From contig JAGLTY010000143.1 of the NCBI GenBank assembly GCA_023135025.1, positions 1 through 5,907 of the forward strand: a DNA stretch of 5,907 nucleotides, in the 5' to 3' direction. The DNA is from Bacteroidales bacterium. GTDB lineage: Bacteria; Bacteroidota; Bacteroidia; Bacteroidales; GCA-2748055. The translations under genes were made by a program, and so were the position numbers. Every line of letters starts with the position of its first letter. Positions within the stretch are counted from its first letter, which is position 1. Under the pieces are notes generated by a model. The model was not told where the DNA came from, did no database searches, and saw only the letters and a list, made by a program, of their open reading frames with translations. Shown here one piece after another: positions 1-5,884 of the stretch.

Positions 1-812
1 AGGGCCGAAATCCCATCCAGGATCATCCGGAAAAACAGGGTTCTGCCACGACCCCGGGCAGGCAGGTTTTTGTAGAGCAGCAGCAGGTTGTTTCTGAAGT
101 TGAGAAATGTCTTCAAGGGATCTCCTCTCTGCAGGGTGGCTCCTCCCACATGGTATACGGTAGAGGTGGGGATAAACCGGATCCGGTACCCCATACGCTG
201 GAGCCTCCAGCAGAGATCAATCTCCTCCATATGGGCAAAAAACTGTTCGTCCAGTCCCCCCGACTCCCTGTAGAGATCCGATCGGATCATCAGGCAGGCA
301 CCTGAACCCCAGAAGAGATCGGTGGCATCGTTATACTGGTCCATATCCTCCTCCAGGTGGTCGAAGATGCGTCCCCGGCAGAAGGGGTAGCCGTATCTGT
401 CCATATATCCGCCAGCGGCCCCGGCATATTCAAAATGTGACCTGCGTTTGAAGTCCATGAACTTGGGGGTACAGGCGCCCACCGTTTCATCTTTCTCCAT
501 CAACTCCAGCATCGGCTCCAGCCATCCTTCGGTGACCTCAATATCGGAGTTTAACAGCAACATATACTTGGCGCTGACCTGCTCCATGGCCCGGTTATAT
601 CCCCCGCTGAATCCGTGGTTCTTCTCCAGATCAATGATCCGGATATCGGGATACTCCTTTTTGATAAACTCCAGGGAGTCGTCGATGGAACCGTTATCCG
701 CCACAACAATCTCCGCGCGGTGATGGGTGGTGTGGCGAACCAGGGCAGGCAGGAATTGTTCCAGGTGCTGCCTGCCGTTCCAGTTCAGGATGACAATGGA
801 TACCAGTTTCAT
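1..812 (-). CDS. Family 2 glycosyltransferase, C-terminus cut by the window edge
   Basis: The reading frame is open from the ATG at 812-810 down to base 1, giving 270 residues without a stop, so the C-terminus lies outside the window. It is a GT-A fold glycosyltransferase that would transfer a sugar from a nucleotide-sugar donor, probably at the cytoplasmic face of the membrane during cell-surface polysaccharide or glycolipid synthesis. Visible motifs are the N-terminal strand VSIVILNWNG (4-13), VVADNGS (36-42) with the nucleotide-binding Asp39, LLLNSDIEV (85-93), where NSD takes the place of the DxD metal site, and MEEIDLCWR (195-203) with the acidic acceptor-site residues. FWGSGACLMIR (167-177) and YHVGGAT (220-226) are also typical of rhamnosyltransferase-like GT2 proteins. 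The start fits the family and overlaps the upstream phosphatase stop by 4 bp (ATGA), which implies translational coupling. The donor and acceptor sugars cannot be read from the sequence. Relatives are often somewhat longer than 300 residues, so a modest piece is probably missing. Confidence 0.93.
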   Translation of the reverse strand, partial: MKLVSIVILNWNGRQHLEQFLPALVRHTTHHRAEIVVADNGSIDDSLEFIKKEYPDIRIIDLEKNHGFSGGYNRAMEQVSAKYMLLLNSDIEVTEGWLEPMLELMEKDETVGACTPKFMDFKRRSHFEYAGAAGGYMDRYGYPFCRGRIFDHLEEDMDQYNDATDLFWGSGACLMIRSDLYRESGGLDEQFFAHMEEIDLCWRLQRMGYRIRFIPTSTVYHVGGATLQRGDPLKTFLNFRNNLLLLYKNLPARGRGRTLFFRMILDGISA

Positions 813-1606
813 GGTGTGAGCATGATTTTCCGGATGACAGACTGGAACTCGTTGAAAATATTACTGTTGGAACAGATGATATGCTCACCAAAGAGGGGAT
901 CTGTATGGCCCGCAAAGTCGGAGATTGCCCCACCGGCCTCTTGAACCAGGAGTATACCTGCTGCGATATCCCAGGGACTGAGTCCATACTCATAGAACCC
1001 GTCATACCGGCCGCAAGCCACATAGGCGATGTCGGTAGCAGCGGAACCAAGTCTCCGAAGTCCATGGGAGTTTTTCATAAAATGGTCCATGCTCTGCATA
1101 AACTGCTCCAGGTATTTGAAATTGGTATAGGGGAACCCGGTGGCAATCAGGGACTGTTCAACGGAAGGGGCCACGCTAACCCTGATCGCTTTTCCGTTGA
1201 GCCAGGCACCTCCACCTTTCCAGGCATAAAAAAACTCATCCAGACCAAATTCATAGACAATGCCGGCCACCACCTCACTGTTTTCTGTGAGCCCCACACT
1301 GATGGCGAATGGAAAAACGCCGTGAATAAAGTTGGTGGTGCCATCCACCGGATCGATCACCCAGTTATACCTGTCTCCCCGTCTGTTGCTTGTTCCCTCC
1401 TCGGCGATAAAACCCGCCTCGGGCAACAGCTCTGAAAGTCCCGATACCAGGATATGTTCTGCCTCTTTATCGACTTCAGTGACGAAATTTTGTCTCCCCT
1501 TCTCTTCAATGACCAGTTCTTCCCTCTTCTCGTGCCGCTCCCTCACATAGGCAGCTGCCGTTTTCACAACCTCCATGGCACTGAAACATATCTCTTTATA
1601 CTGCAT
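809..1606 (-). CDS. Inositol-monophosphatase-family phosphatase (SuhB/CysQ-like)
   Basis: This 265-residue protein has the family's usual length and all its metal-site motifs: FIAEEGT (66-72) with Glu69 and Glu70, WVIDPVDGTTNF (82-93) with Asp85 and Asp88, and SPWDIAAG (210-217) with Asp213. These are the residues that bind Mg2+ and activate water in the lithium-sensitive phosphatase superfamily. The soluble enzyme would remove a phosphate from a small substrate such as inositol-1-phosphate, another sugar phosphate, or 3'-phosphoadenosine 5'-phosphate. The sequence alone does not decide between these. It is third in the probable minus-strand operon, 34 bp after folC, and its stop overlaps the start of the glycosyltransferase gene. 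That coupling hints at a role near glycan or sugar-phosphate metabolism, but this is inference. The start at 1606 is supported by the AAGGGGAG sequence just upstream. I see no missing catalytic residue or frameshift. Confidence 0.94.
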   Translation of the reverse strand: MQYKEICFSAMEVVKTAAAYVRERHEKREELVIEEKGRQNFVTEVDKEAEHILVSGLSELLPEAGFIAEEGTSNRRGDRYNWVIDPVDGTTNFIHGVFPFAISVGLTENSEVVAGIVYEFGLDEFFYAWKGGGAWLNGKAIRVSVAPSVEQSLIATGFPYTNFKYLEQFMQSMDHFMKNSHGLRRLGSAATDIAYVACGRYDGFYEYGLSPWDIAAGILLVQEAGGAISDFAGHTDPLFGEHIICSNSNIFNEFQSVIRKIMLTP

Positions 1607-1610
1607 GCGA

Positions 1611-1618
1611 CTCCCCTT
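1611..1618 (-). promoter_or_regulatory. Ribosome binding site of the phosphatase gene
   Basis: Read on the minus strand this is AAGGGGAG, ending 4 bases before the ATG at 1606-1604. It is one of the two clear purine-rich Shine-Dalgarno-like sequences in the window and it supports that start. It also implies that the phosphatase gene can be translated independently of folC. Confidence 0.55.
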
Positions 1619-1620
1619 AT

Positions 1621-1637
1621 ACTTTGCGATGCAAAGT
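1621..1637. repeat. Perfect 7-bp inverted repeat between folC and the phosphatase gene
   Basis: The plus strand reads ACTTTGC-GAT-GCAAAGT: two 7-base arms that are exact reverse complements around a 3-base loop. It lies entirely within the 34-bp gap, 3 bases after the folC stop and just upstream of the AAGGGGAG ribosome binding site of the next gene. No T-run follows on the minus strand, so it does not look like an intrinsic terminator. It could be an mRNA hairpin affecting stability or translation of the downstream genes, or a short protein-binding palindrome. The structure is seen directly, but any function is inference. Confidence 0.5.
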
Positions 1638-1640
1638 AAG

Positions 1641-2942
1641 CTAAAATTTCATTACCAGCAGGTCGGCCACTACGAACGTACTACCCCCGGTGAAGATCAT
1701 ATCATCGGCTCCTGCCTCTTTTTGTGCGGCCCGGTAGGCTTCCTCCACATTGGGGAAGGGGATTCCTGTTAATCCATGTTCCGTGGCGCGTTCAGTGAGC
1801 CCCGCTGGATCCATGGACCGGGGTACACTGGAGCGGGCAAAATAGTATGTGGCCTCCTGAGGGAGCAGGGGGAGAACCGAATCGAGGTCTTTGTCGCTCA
1901 CCATTCCCCAGACCATATGGAGCCTTTTCCATGGAATCTGCATAATCTGTCTGATGACAGCGGTGATTCCGTCCGCGTTATGAGCCGTATCGCAAATGCT
2001 TCGTGGATTGTGACCGATGGTCTGCCACCTTCCAGTGATCCCGGTCGATCCAATGACTGAGGCGAATCCATCCTGGATTTGAGTTTCACTGATCTTCCAG
2101 TTAAGCTTTTGCAGCTGCTCCAGGGCGGTGAATGCTGTGATGATATTCTCCTGCTGGTACTCCCCGGTAAGATCACAGCTAACTGTTCTTGTGGAAGGAT
2201 CGCCTGGTTTTCCGATCCTTAACTGCATGCTTCCATCCCTGTTCAGGGTCCGAAATCGCGGTTCGTAGATCTGGTTGGCACAGACGACCGCTGCATCTCT
2301 CTCCCGGGCTATGGAGAGTAGCACCTTATCAGTGGGCGCTTCGGCCCGCCCGATGACCAGCGGCACCTTCTCCTTGATGATCCCACCTTTCTCCCTGGCG
2401 ATGGAGGTGGGTTGGGTTCCCAGGAATTCGGTATGATCCAGAGAGATATTGGTAATGACCGATAGCACGGGTGTAATAATATTGGTGGAATCGAGCCTGC
2501 CTCCCAGTCCGGTCTCAATAACGGCCACATCCACCTGCTCCCTGGCAAAATAGTCAAAAGCCATGGCTACGGTCATCTCAAAGAAAGAGGGTTGAACTTC
2601 CTTGATCACCTCCTGGTTACCGGTCACGAACCCGGTGACCTCATCCTCCGGGATGGGTTGCCCGTTGATTCTGATCCGCTCCCTGAAATCGAGCAGGTGG
2701 GGAGAGGTGTATAGCCCGGTTTTGAATCCGGAGGCCTGCAGCACTGAAGCGAGCATATGGCTCACTGACCCTTTGCCATTGGTTCCGGCCACATGGATGG
2801 TGGGATAGTTACGGTGGGGGTGCCCGAACCAGGTATCCAGTCTGAGAGTGTTATCCAGGTTGCTCTTATAGGCCGCCTTCCCCTGCCGCTGGTACATGGG
2901 CAGGGTGGTGAAGAGAAATTCGATGGCTTCCCGGTAGGTCAT
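1641..2942 (-). CDS. folC: Bifunctional dihydrofolate synthase / folylpolyglutamate synthase
   Basis: FolC is a cytoplasmic Mur-ligase-family enzyme. It uses ATP to join glutamate to dihydropteroate and then to extend the polyglutamate tail of reduced folates. The 433-residue length is normal. In order, the sequence shows the P-loop HVAGTNGKGSVSH (50-62), TSPHL (79-83), SFFEMTVAMAF (119-129), ETGLGGRLDSTN (143-154), ITNISLDHTEFLG (163-175) and REKGGIIK (183-190), where Lys185 sits where the family has its carbamylated lysine. GRWQ (304-307) and DTAHN (318-322), the C-terminal-domain motif that is DGAHN in many homologues, follow. Whether it performs both reactions or only polyglutamylation cannot be told from the motifs, although a single FolC usually does both. 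The ATG overlaps the nitroreductase stop by 4 bp and is preceded directly by AGGA, so translation is probably coupled to the upstream gene. Confidence 0.97.
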   Translation of the reverse strand: MTYREAIEFLFTTLPMYQRQGKAAYKSNLDNTLRLDTWFGHPHRNYPTIHVAGTNGKGSVSHMLASVLQASGFKTGLYTSPHLLDFRERIRINGQPIPEDEVTGFVTGNQEVIKEVQPSFFEMTVAMAFDYFAREQVDVAVIETGLGGRLDSTNIITPVLSVITNISLDHTEFLGTQPTSIAREKGGIIKEKVPLVIGRAEAPTDKVLLSIARERDAAVVCANQIYEPRFRTLNRDGSMQLRIGKPGDPSTRTVSCDLTGEYQQENIITAFTALEQLQKLNWKISETQIQDGFASVIGSTGITGRWQTIGHNPRSICDTAHNADGITAVIRQIMQIPWKRLHMVWGMVSDKDLDSVLPLLPQEATYYFARSSVPRSMDPAGLTERATEHGLTGIPFPNVEEAYRAAQKEAGADDMIFTGGSTFVVADLLVMKF

Positions 2943-3475
2943 TCCTGGAAAAAAGGCTTTTCCCAGCCGTTGCTCCTTACTTTTTCGGCATGGAACCGTT
3001 CCGGTCTTGGTTTTTGCTCTTCGGGATAACCCAGGGCCACAAGGGCAAAGGGTTTTACATGGGAGGGAAGGTGCAGCAGCCTGGAGAAGGATCTCTTTCT
3101 CTCTTCCCTGGGGTGCAGCCCCACCCAGCAGCTGCCCAATCCCAGGGTTTGGGCCGCCAGCAAAATATTCTGAGTGGCGGCACCACAGTCGACCACCCAG
3201 TACCCGTCGTCGTGTTGCAACTGCTCATCGCCGCAAACCACCACCGCATGGGAAGTGGTTTGCAACATCCTGGCATGGGGGTGTATCTCCATGATCTTTT
3301 CCATCAGAAAGGGATCATCGATAACCACAAAATGCCAGGGCTGCATATTTACTGCAGAAGGGGCATACATGGCGGCAGTCAGAATGGCCTTCATCTCCTT
3401 GTTGCCAATCTTCTGACTGGTATACCGGCGGATGCTTCTCCTGTCGAGGATATAGTTAAGTTTCTCCATCTTCAT
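2939..3475 (-). CDS. Small FMN-dependent nitroreductase-family oxidoreductase
   Basis: The protein has 178 residues, typical for the compact nitroreductase fold, and would act as a dimer with FMN at the interface, using NAD(P)H to reduce a substrate. The FMN phosphate motif RRSIRRYT (12-19) is followed by APSAVNMQPWHFVV (38-51), which lines the flavin, then DCGAATQNILLAAQTLGLGS (96-115), and the C-terminal FMN-contact segment LGYPEEQKPRPERF (148-161). Natural substrates in this family are rarely predictable: nitroaromatics, quinones, pteridines and free flavins are all known for relatives. It is the first gene of the minus-strand set and shares ATGA with folC. The start is uncertain by two codons because Met3 at 3469 is equally acceptable, and neither ATG has a good Shine-Dalgarno sequence. 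No signal peptide is present, so it is probably cytoplasmic. Confidence 0.93.
   Translation of the reverse strand: MKMEKLNYILDRRSIRRYTSQKIGNKEMKAILTAAMYAPSAVNMQPWHFVVIDDPFLMEKIMEIHPHARMLQTTSHAVVVCGDEQLQHDDGYWVVDCGAATQNILLAAQTLGLGSCWVGLHPREERKRSFSRLLHLPSHVKPFALVALGYPEEQKPRPERFHAEKVRSNGWEKPFFQE
2945..2966 (-). other. Hairpin at the end of the nitroreductase gene, abutting the folC start
   Basis: On the minus strand CTGG-(G)-AAAA pairs with TTTTCCAG across the 5-base loop GCCTT, giving 8 base pairs with one bulged G. The 3' arm ends two bases before the folC ATG and includes the AG of its only Shine-Dalgarno-like sequence, AGGA. A ribosome finishing the nitroreductase gene would melt the stem, so it could enforce translational coupling. 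The pairing is visible, but the regulatory reading is inference. The stem is A/T-rich in its inner half and only moderately stable. Confidence 0.35.
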
Positions 3476-3509
3476 AACGGTTCATAACTGTGTGTAAAAT
3501 TTGGTTCAA

Positions 3510-3544
3510 TGTGAATAATTTGATGGCTCACGGGGGACAAAAAA
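3510..3544 (-). promoter_or_regulatory. Candidate promoter for the nitroreductase-folC operon
   Basis: On the minus strand TTTTTTG (3544-3538) lies 20 bases upstream of TATTCACA (3517-3510). The first fits the Bacteroidota -33 element TTTG and the spacing is right. The -7 element keeps only the TA of TAnnTTTG, so the match is weak. A start site around 3503 would give a leader of about 28 bases before the ATG at 3475. No better minus-strand candidate was found in this intergenic region. Confidence 0.3.
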
Positions 3545-3555
3545 TCTTATTTTTG
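3519..3555 (+). promoter_or_regulatory. Candidate Bacteroidota-type promoter for phoH-sixA-Nudix
   Basis: TATTTTTG at 3548-3555 matches the primary sigma factor -7 consensus TAnnTTTG of Bacteroidota exactly. The only upstream TTTG is at 3519-3522, 25 bases away, which is longer than the usual spacing of about 20, so the -33 element is poor or absent. Transcription would begin near 3562 and give a leader of about 60 bases before the phoH ATG. The -7 box is the stronger part of this call. Confidence 0.5.
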
Positions 3556-3574
3556 AAGCCAGATACATATACAC

Positions 3575-3601
3575 CTTTACTCGATTCTTACCGAAGTAAA
3601 G
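3575..3601 (+). other. Hairpin in the phoH 5' leader
   Basis: CTTTACT (3575-3581) and AGTAAAG (3595-3601) are perfect reverse complements. The inner CG (3582-3583) can also pair with CG (3592-3593) if A3594 is bulged, leaving an 8-base loop. The stem fills the middle of the predicted leader and ends 10 bases before the phoH Shine-Dalgarno sequence. There is no following T-run, so it is not a terminator. It may influence translation or mRNA stability, or be a binding palindrome. No known riboswitch class was recognised. Confidence 0.4.
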
Positions 3602-3611
3602 TTAGCGTAAT

Positions 3612-3619
3612 GGGAGGGG
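3612..3619 (+). promoter_or_regulatory. Ribosome binding site of phoH
   Basis: GGGAGGGG ends four bases (AAAT) before the ATG at 3624. It is a clear purine-rich Shine-Dalgarno-like sequence and fixes the phoH start. It also overlaps an out-of-frame ATG at 3610, which is not favoured because the site would lie inside that frame. Confidence 0.6.
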
Positions 3620-3623
3620 AAAT

Positions 3624-4967
3624 ATGGCAACTGCAGTGAAAAAAGTTCGCAAGATCTTCGTTCTGGATACCAATGTCTTGCTTCACGACTACAAAAGCAT
3701 TCACAATTTTGATGAGCACGATATCGTGGTGCCCATCACTGTGTTGGAGGAGCTGGACCGGTTTAAGAAGGGAAACGACATTATCAATTTTCATGCCCGG
3801 GAGTTTACCAGGGAGCTGGATAAACTCAGTGGAGATAAGCTCTTTAATGGCGGATTGTCACTGGGCAGGGGGAAAGGGAAACTGAGTATCTGTACGGGTC
3901 AGCAACCGTCCGAACAGCTCTCCACTTCGTTCCCCGAGAACACGCCCGATCACCGGATACTGGCCATTGCAGAGTACCTCCACCTTAAGAGTGGTACCTC
4001 CAGGCCCGTGATCCTGATCACCAAGGATATCAACCTGAGGATGAAGGCCAAATCACTGGGGATCATGTCGCAGGACTATCACAACGATATGGTCCAGAAT
4101 ATCGAAGATATCTACGAGAATGTGAAATCCAGCGATGTGACGGACGATACTGTTATCTCCGATATGTACGAGTCCATGGAGGGTGTTCCGGTGAAGCGTT
4201 TCGGGCTCACAAAGCCCCCCCTGGCACACCAGTATTTCATCTTCAGAAACGACTCCAAGAGCGGACTGGGCCATTATGATCCCTTTAACAAGGTGGTGAA
4301 CCGGGTGGAAAAGACCCGGACCTATGGTATCGATCCGCGCAATGCCGAACAGACTTTTGCCCTGGATGCACTGCGCCGGCCGGAAGTTCAGCTGGTGGCC
4401 CTTACCGGTAAGGCAGGTACAGGAAAGACATTGCTGGCGCTTGCTGCAGCCATTCACCAGCGGAAAATGTATACCCAGATTTTCCTGGCCAGACCCATTG
4501 TTCCCCTTGGTAACCGCGATCTCGGGTACCTGCCGGGCGATGTAGATGAAAAAATCGGGCCTTTTATGCAGCCGCTGTTTGATAATCTTTCGGTGATCAA
4601 GCAGAAGTTCAAGATCCAGAGCAAGGAGCACTCACGTATTGAGGAGATGCAGCAGACCGAAAAGCTGCTGATCACTCCGCTTGCTTATATTCGTGGGCGA
4701 AGCCTCTCCAGGGTCTTCTTTATTGTGGATGAAGCACAGAACCTGACTCCCCATGAAGTCAAAACCATTATTACCAGGGCAGGAGAGGGAACCAAGATGA
4801 TCTTTACAGGCGATATACAGCAGATCGATTCTCCCTATCTCGACACCAAATCCAATGGGCTAACCTATCTGGCCGACCGCATGAAGGGTCAGGATATTTT
4901 CGCCCATGTACACCTGGTCAAAGGGGAACGCAGCTACCTGGCCGACCTGGCCAGTAACCTGCTTTAG
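3624..4967 (+). CDS. phoH: PIN-domain PhoH-family ATPase (PhoH2/YlaK type)
   Basis: This 447-residue protein joins an N-terminal PIN-type RNase domain to a C-terminal PhoH P-loop ATPase, the architecture of mycobacterial PhoH2 and Bacillus YlaK. The PIN part (about 10-150) has FVLDTNVLL with Asp15, LEELDRF with Glu42/Glu43, TPDHRIL with Asp109 and ITKDINLRMKA with Asp135, so the acidic metal-binding set looks intact. A linker of about 80 residues follows. The ATPase part (about 230-447) has Walker A GKAGTGKT (262-269), ARPIVPLGNRDLGYLPGD (289-306), Walker B FFIVDEAQN (365-373) with Asp369 and Glu370, TGDIQQID (395-402) and KGERS (433-437). Characterised PhoH2 proteins unwind and cut RNA using ATP, so an RNA-processing role is likely, though the target is unknown. 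It leads the plus-strand set, 22 bp before sixA, and is preceded by a good ribosome binding site. The phosphate-starvation role of E. coli PhoH should not be assumed, and I saw no Pho box. Confidence 0.95.
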   Translation: MATAVKKVRKIFVLDTNVLLHDYKSIHNFDEHDIVVPITVLEELDRFKKGNDIINFHAREFTRELDKLSGDKLFNGGLSLGRGKGKLSICTGQQPSEQLSTSFPENTPDHRILAIAEYLHLKSGTSRPVILITKDINLRMKAKSLGIMSQDYHNDMVQNIEDIYENVKSSDVTDDTVISDMYESMEGVPVKRFGLTKPPLAHQYFIFRNDSKSGLGHYDPFNKVVNRVEKTRTYGIDPRNAEQTFALDALRRPEVQLVALTGKAGTGKTLLALAAAIHQRKMYTQIFLARPIVPLGNRDLGYLPGDVDEKIGPFMQPLFDNLSVIKQKFKIQSKEHSRIEEMQQTEKLLITPLAYIRGRSLSRVFFIVDEAQNLTPHEVKTIITRAGEGTKMIFTGDIQQIDSPYLDTKSNGLTYLADRMKGQDIFAHVHLVKGERSYLADLASNLL

Positions 4968-4989
4968 AACTGATCATTACACCGGGATA

Positions 4990-5484
4990 ATGAAACGAAA
5001 TCTATTGATTATACGGCACGGTAAGTCGAGCTGGGACCATGAGGGCCTGGATGATATTGACCGTCCCCTTGCTGAACGGGGAGTACGGAATGCCGGGGAG
5101 ATGGCAGAGAGGCTGAAGGCTCTAAAATTGGTGCCACAACTGATTCTGTCGAGTCCGGCCAGCAGGGCCCTGAATACCGCCCTGATTATGTCAAAGAGCT
5201 GGGGTGTCGGTCCGGAGAATTTGCAGATCCATGATCCCCTCTATATGGCCTATACTTCAGAGATAGAGCAGGTGGTATCTGGTGTCTCTGCGGAGATCAG
5301 GAACCTGGCCATTTTTGGCCACAATCCCTCTTTTACATTGTATGCCAATCAGTTCCTGGAAGTGCTATTGGATAACCTTCCAACAGCCGGGGTGGTGGTA
5401 GTGACGCTGGAATCGGAAAGTTGGGACGGAATTGGACAGAAAAATGTAAAGGAAAGCTATGTGGATTATCCAAAAAGAAAATAG
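4990..5484 (+). CDS. sixA: SixA-like phosphohistidine phosphatase (histidine phosphatase family)
   Basis: The 164-residue protein is a compact member of the histidine phosphatase (phosphoglycerate-mutase-like) superfamily. IIRHGKSSW (7-15) carries the catalytic His10 and Arg9, DRPL (24-27) is the SixA-type acidic segment, SSPASRA (54-60) gives Arg59, and FGHNPS (109-114) gives the second histidine, His111. The short length without a large insert matches SixA rather than phosphoglycerate mutase. SixA of E. coli removes phosphate from phosphohistidine in phosphorelay or PTS-type proteins, but many homologues act on small phosphorylated molecules, so the substrate here is open. The frame extends upstream to an ATG at 4906 inside phoH. 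I chose 4990 because the family begins directly with the strand before RHG and because the longer form would overlap phoH by 62 bp. The Nudix gene starts 4 bp after the stop. The Shine-Dalgarno sequence is weak, so translation may be coupled to phoH. Confidence 0.9.
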   Translation: MKRNLLIIRHGKSSWDHEGLDDIDRPLAERGVRNAGEMAERLKALKLVPQLILSSPASRALNTALIMSKSWGVGPENLQIHDPLYMAYTSEIEQVVSGVSAEIRNLAIFGHNPSFTLYANQFLEVLLDNLPTAGVVVVTLESESWDGIGQKNVKESYVDYPKRK

Positions 5485-5488
5485 CAGG

Positions 5489-5884
5489 ATGGCGAAGCCT
5501 ATGATTGAGGTTACCTGTGCAATCATTCTGGACGGGGAGAGGGTACTTGTCACCCAGCGAAGCGACGAGATGCCACATCCGTTGAAATGGGAGTTTCCCG
5601 GGGGGAAACTTAAACCGGGAGAGACCCCCGAGGGTTGTATCATCAGGGAGATCAGGGAGGAGCTTGGTGTGGAGATTTCTGTACGGCAACTGCTCCCTTC
5701 TGTAAAGCATACCTATAGTAATAACATTGTTAAGCTGATCCCTTTTGTTTGCATAGTCAAGCATGGAGATATCAGCCTGTTGGAACACAGGTCGTACCGC
5801 TGGGTGCAGCGTTCAGATCTTGATCAGCTCGACTGGCTGGAGGCAGATGTTGAGGTAGTTGAATTGCTGAATCGATACTGCTAG
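5489..5884 (+). CDS. MutT/NudG-type Nudix hydrolase
   Basis: The 131-residue protein contains a perfect Nudix box GX5EX7REUXEEXGU, from Gly39 to Val61, with REIREELG binding Mg2+. The preceding KWEFPGGK (33-40) is the form typical of MutT and NudG, which hydrolyse oxidised or pyrimidine nucleoside triphosphates to the monophosphate and pyrophosphate. This suggests a nucleotide-pool cleaning role in the cytoplasm, although the exact nucleotide is not determined. The C-terminal part, with RWVQRSDLDQLDWLEAD (104-120), is also MutT-like. The start is ambiguous: ATG at 5489 is chosen, but ATG at 5501 has AGGATGG about 8 bases upstream and begins MIEVTCAII, as many MutT proteins do. An ATG at 5459 would overlap sixA and is less likely. 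The 4-bp gap after sixA makes co-transcription very likely. Confidence 0.92.
   Translation: MAKPMIEVTCAIILDGERVLVTQRSDEMPHPLKWEFPGGKLKPGETPEGCIIREIREELGVEISVRQLLPSVKHTYSNNIVKLIPFVCIVKHGDISLLEHRSYRWVQRSDLDQLDWLEADVEVVELLNRYC

Noticed and set aside
881..1435. 184-codon open frame on the plus strand
   Set aside because: It is antisense to the phosphatase gene, whose catalytic motifs are intact on the other strand. No family features are visible.
2990..3487. 165-codon open frame on the plus strand
   Set aside because: It mirrors the nitroreductase gene on the opposite strand, and its sequence looks like a low-information shadow rather than a protein family.
3610..3639. Nine-codon upstream frame MGGEIWQLQ overlapping the phoH start
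   Set aside because: It has no ribosome binding site of its own, and the phoH Shine-Dalgarno sequence lies inside it. It does not resemble the antitoxin-like gene found before mycobacterial phoH2, so it is probably chance.
4053..4631. 192-codon open frame on the minus strand inside phoH
   Set aside because: It lies wholly antisense to the strongly supported phoH gene, has no recognisable motif, and its composition follows from the codons of phoH.
4906..4989. N-terminal extension of SixA from the ATG at 4906
   Set aside because: The extra 28 residues overlap the end of phoH, have no family similarity and precede the natural start MKRNLLIIRHG.
5459..5491. Programmed frameshift joining sixA to the Nudix gene through the A-rich end of sixA
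   Set aside because: The Nudix frame is open into the end of sixA and would need a +1 shift near AAA-TAG. However, no classic slippery heptamer or stimulatory structure is evident, and the Nudix gene has its own plausible starts.
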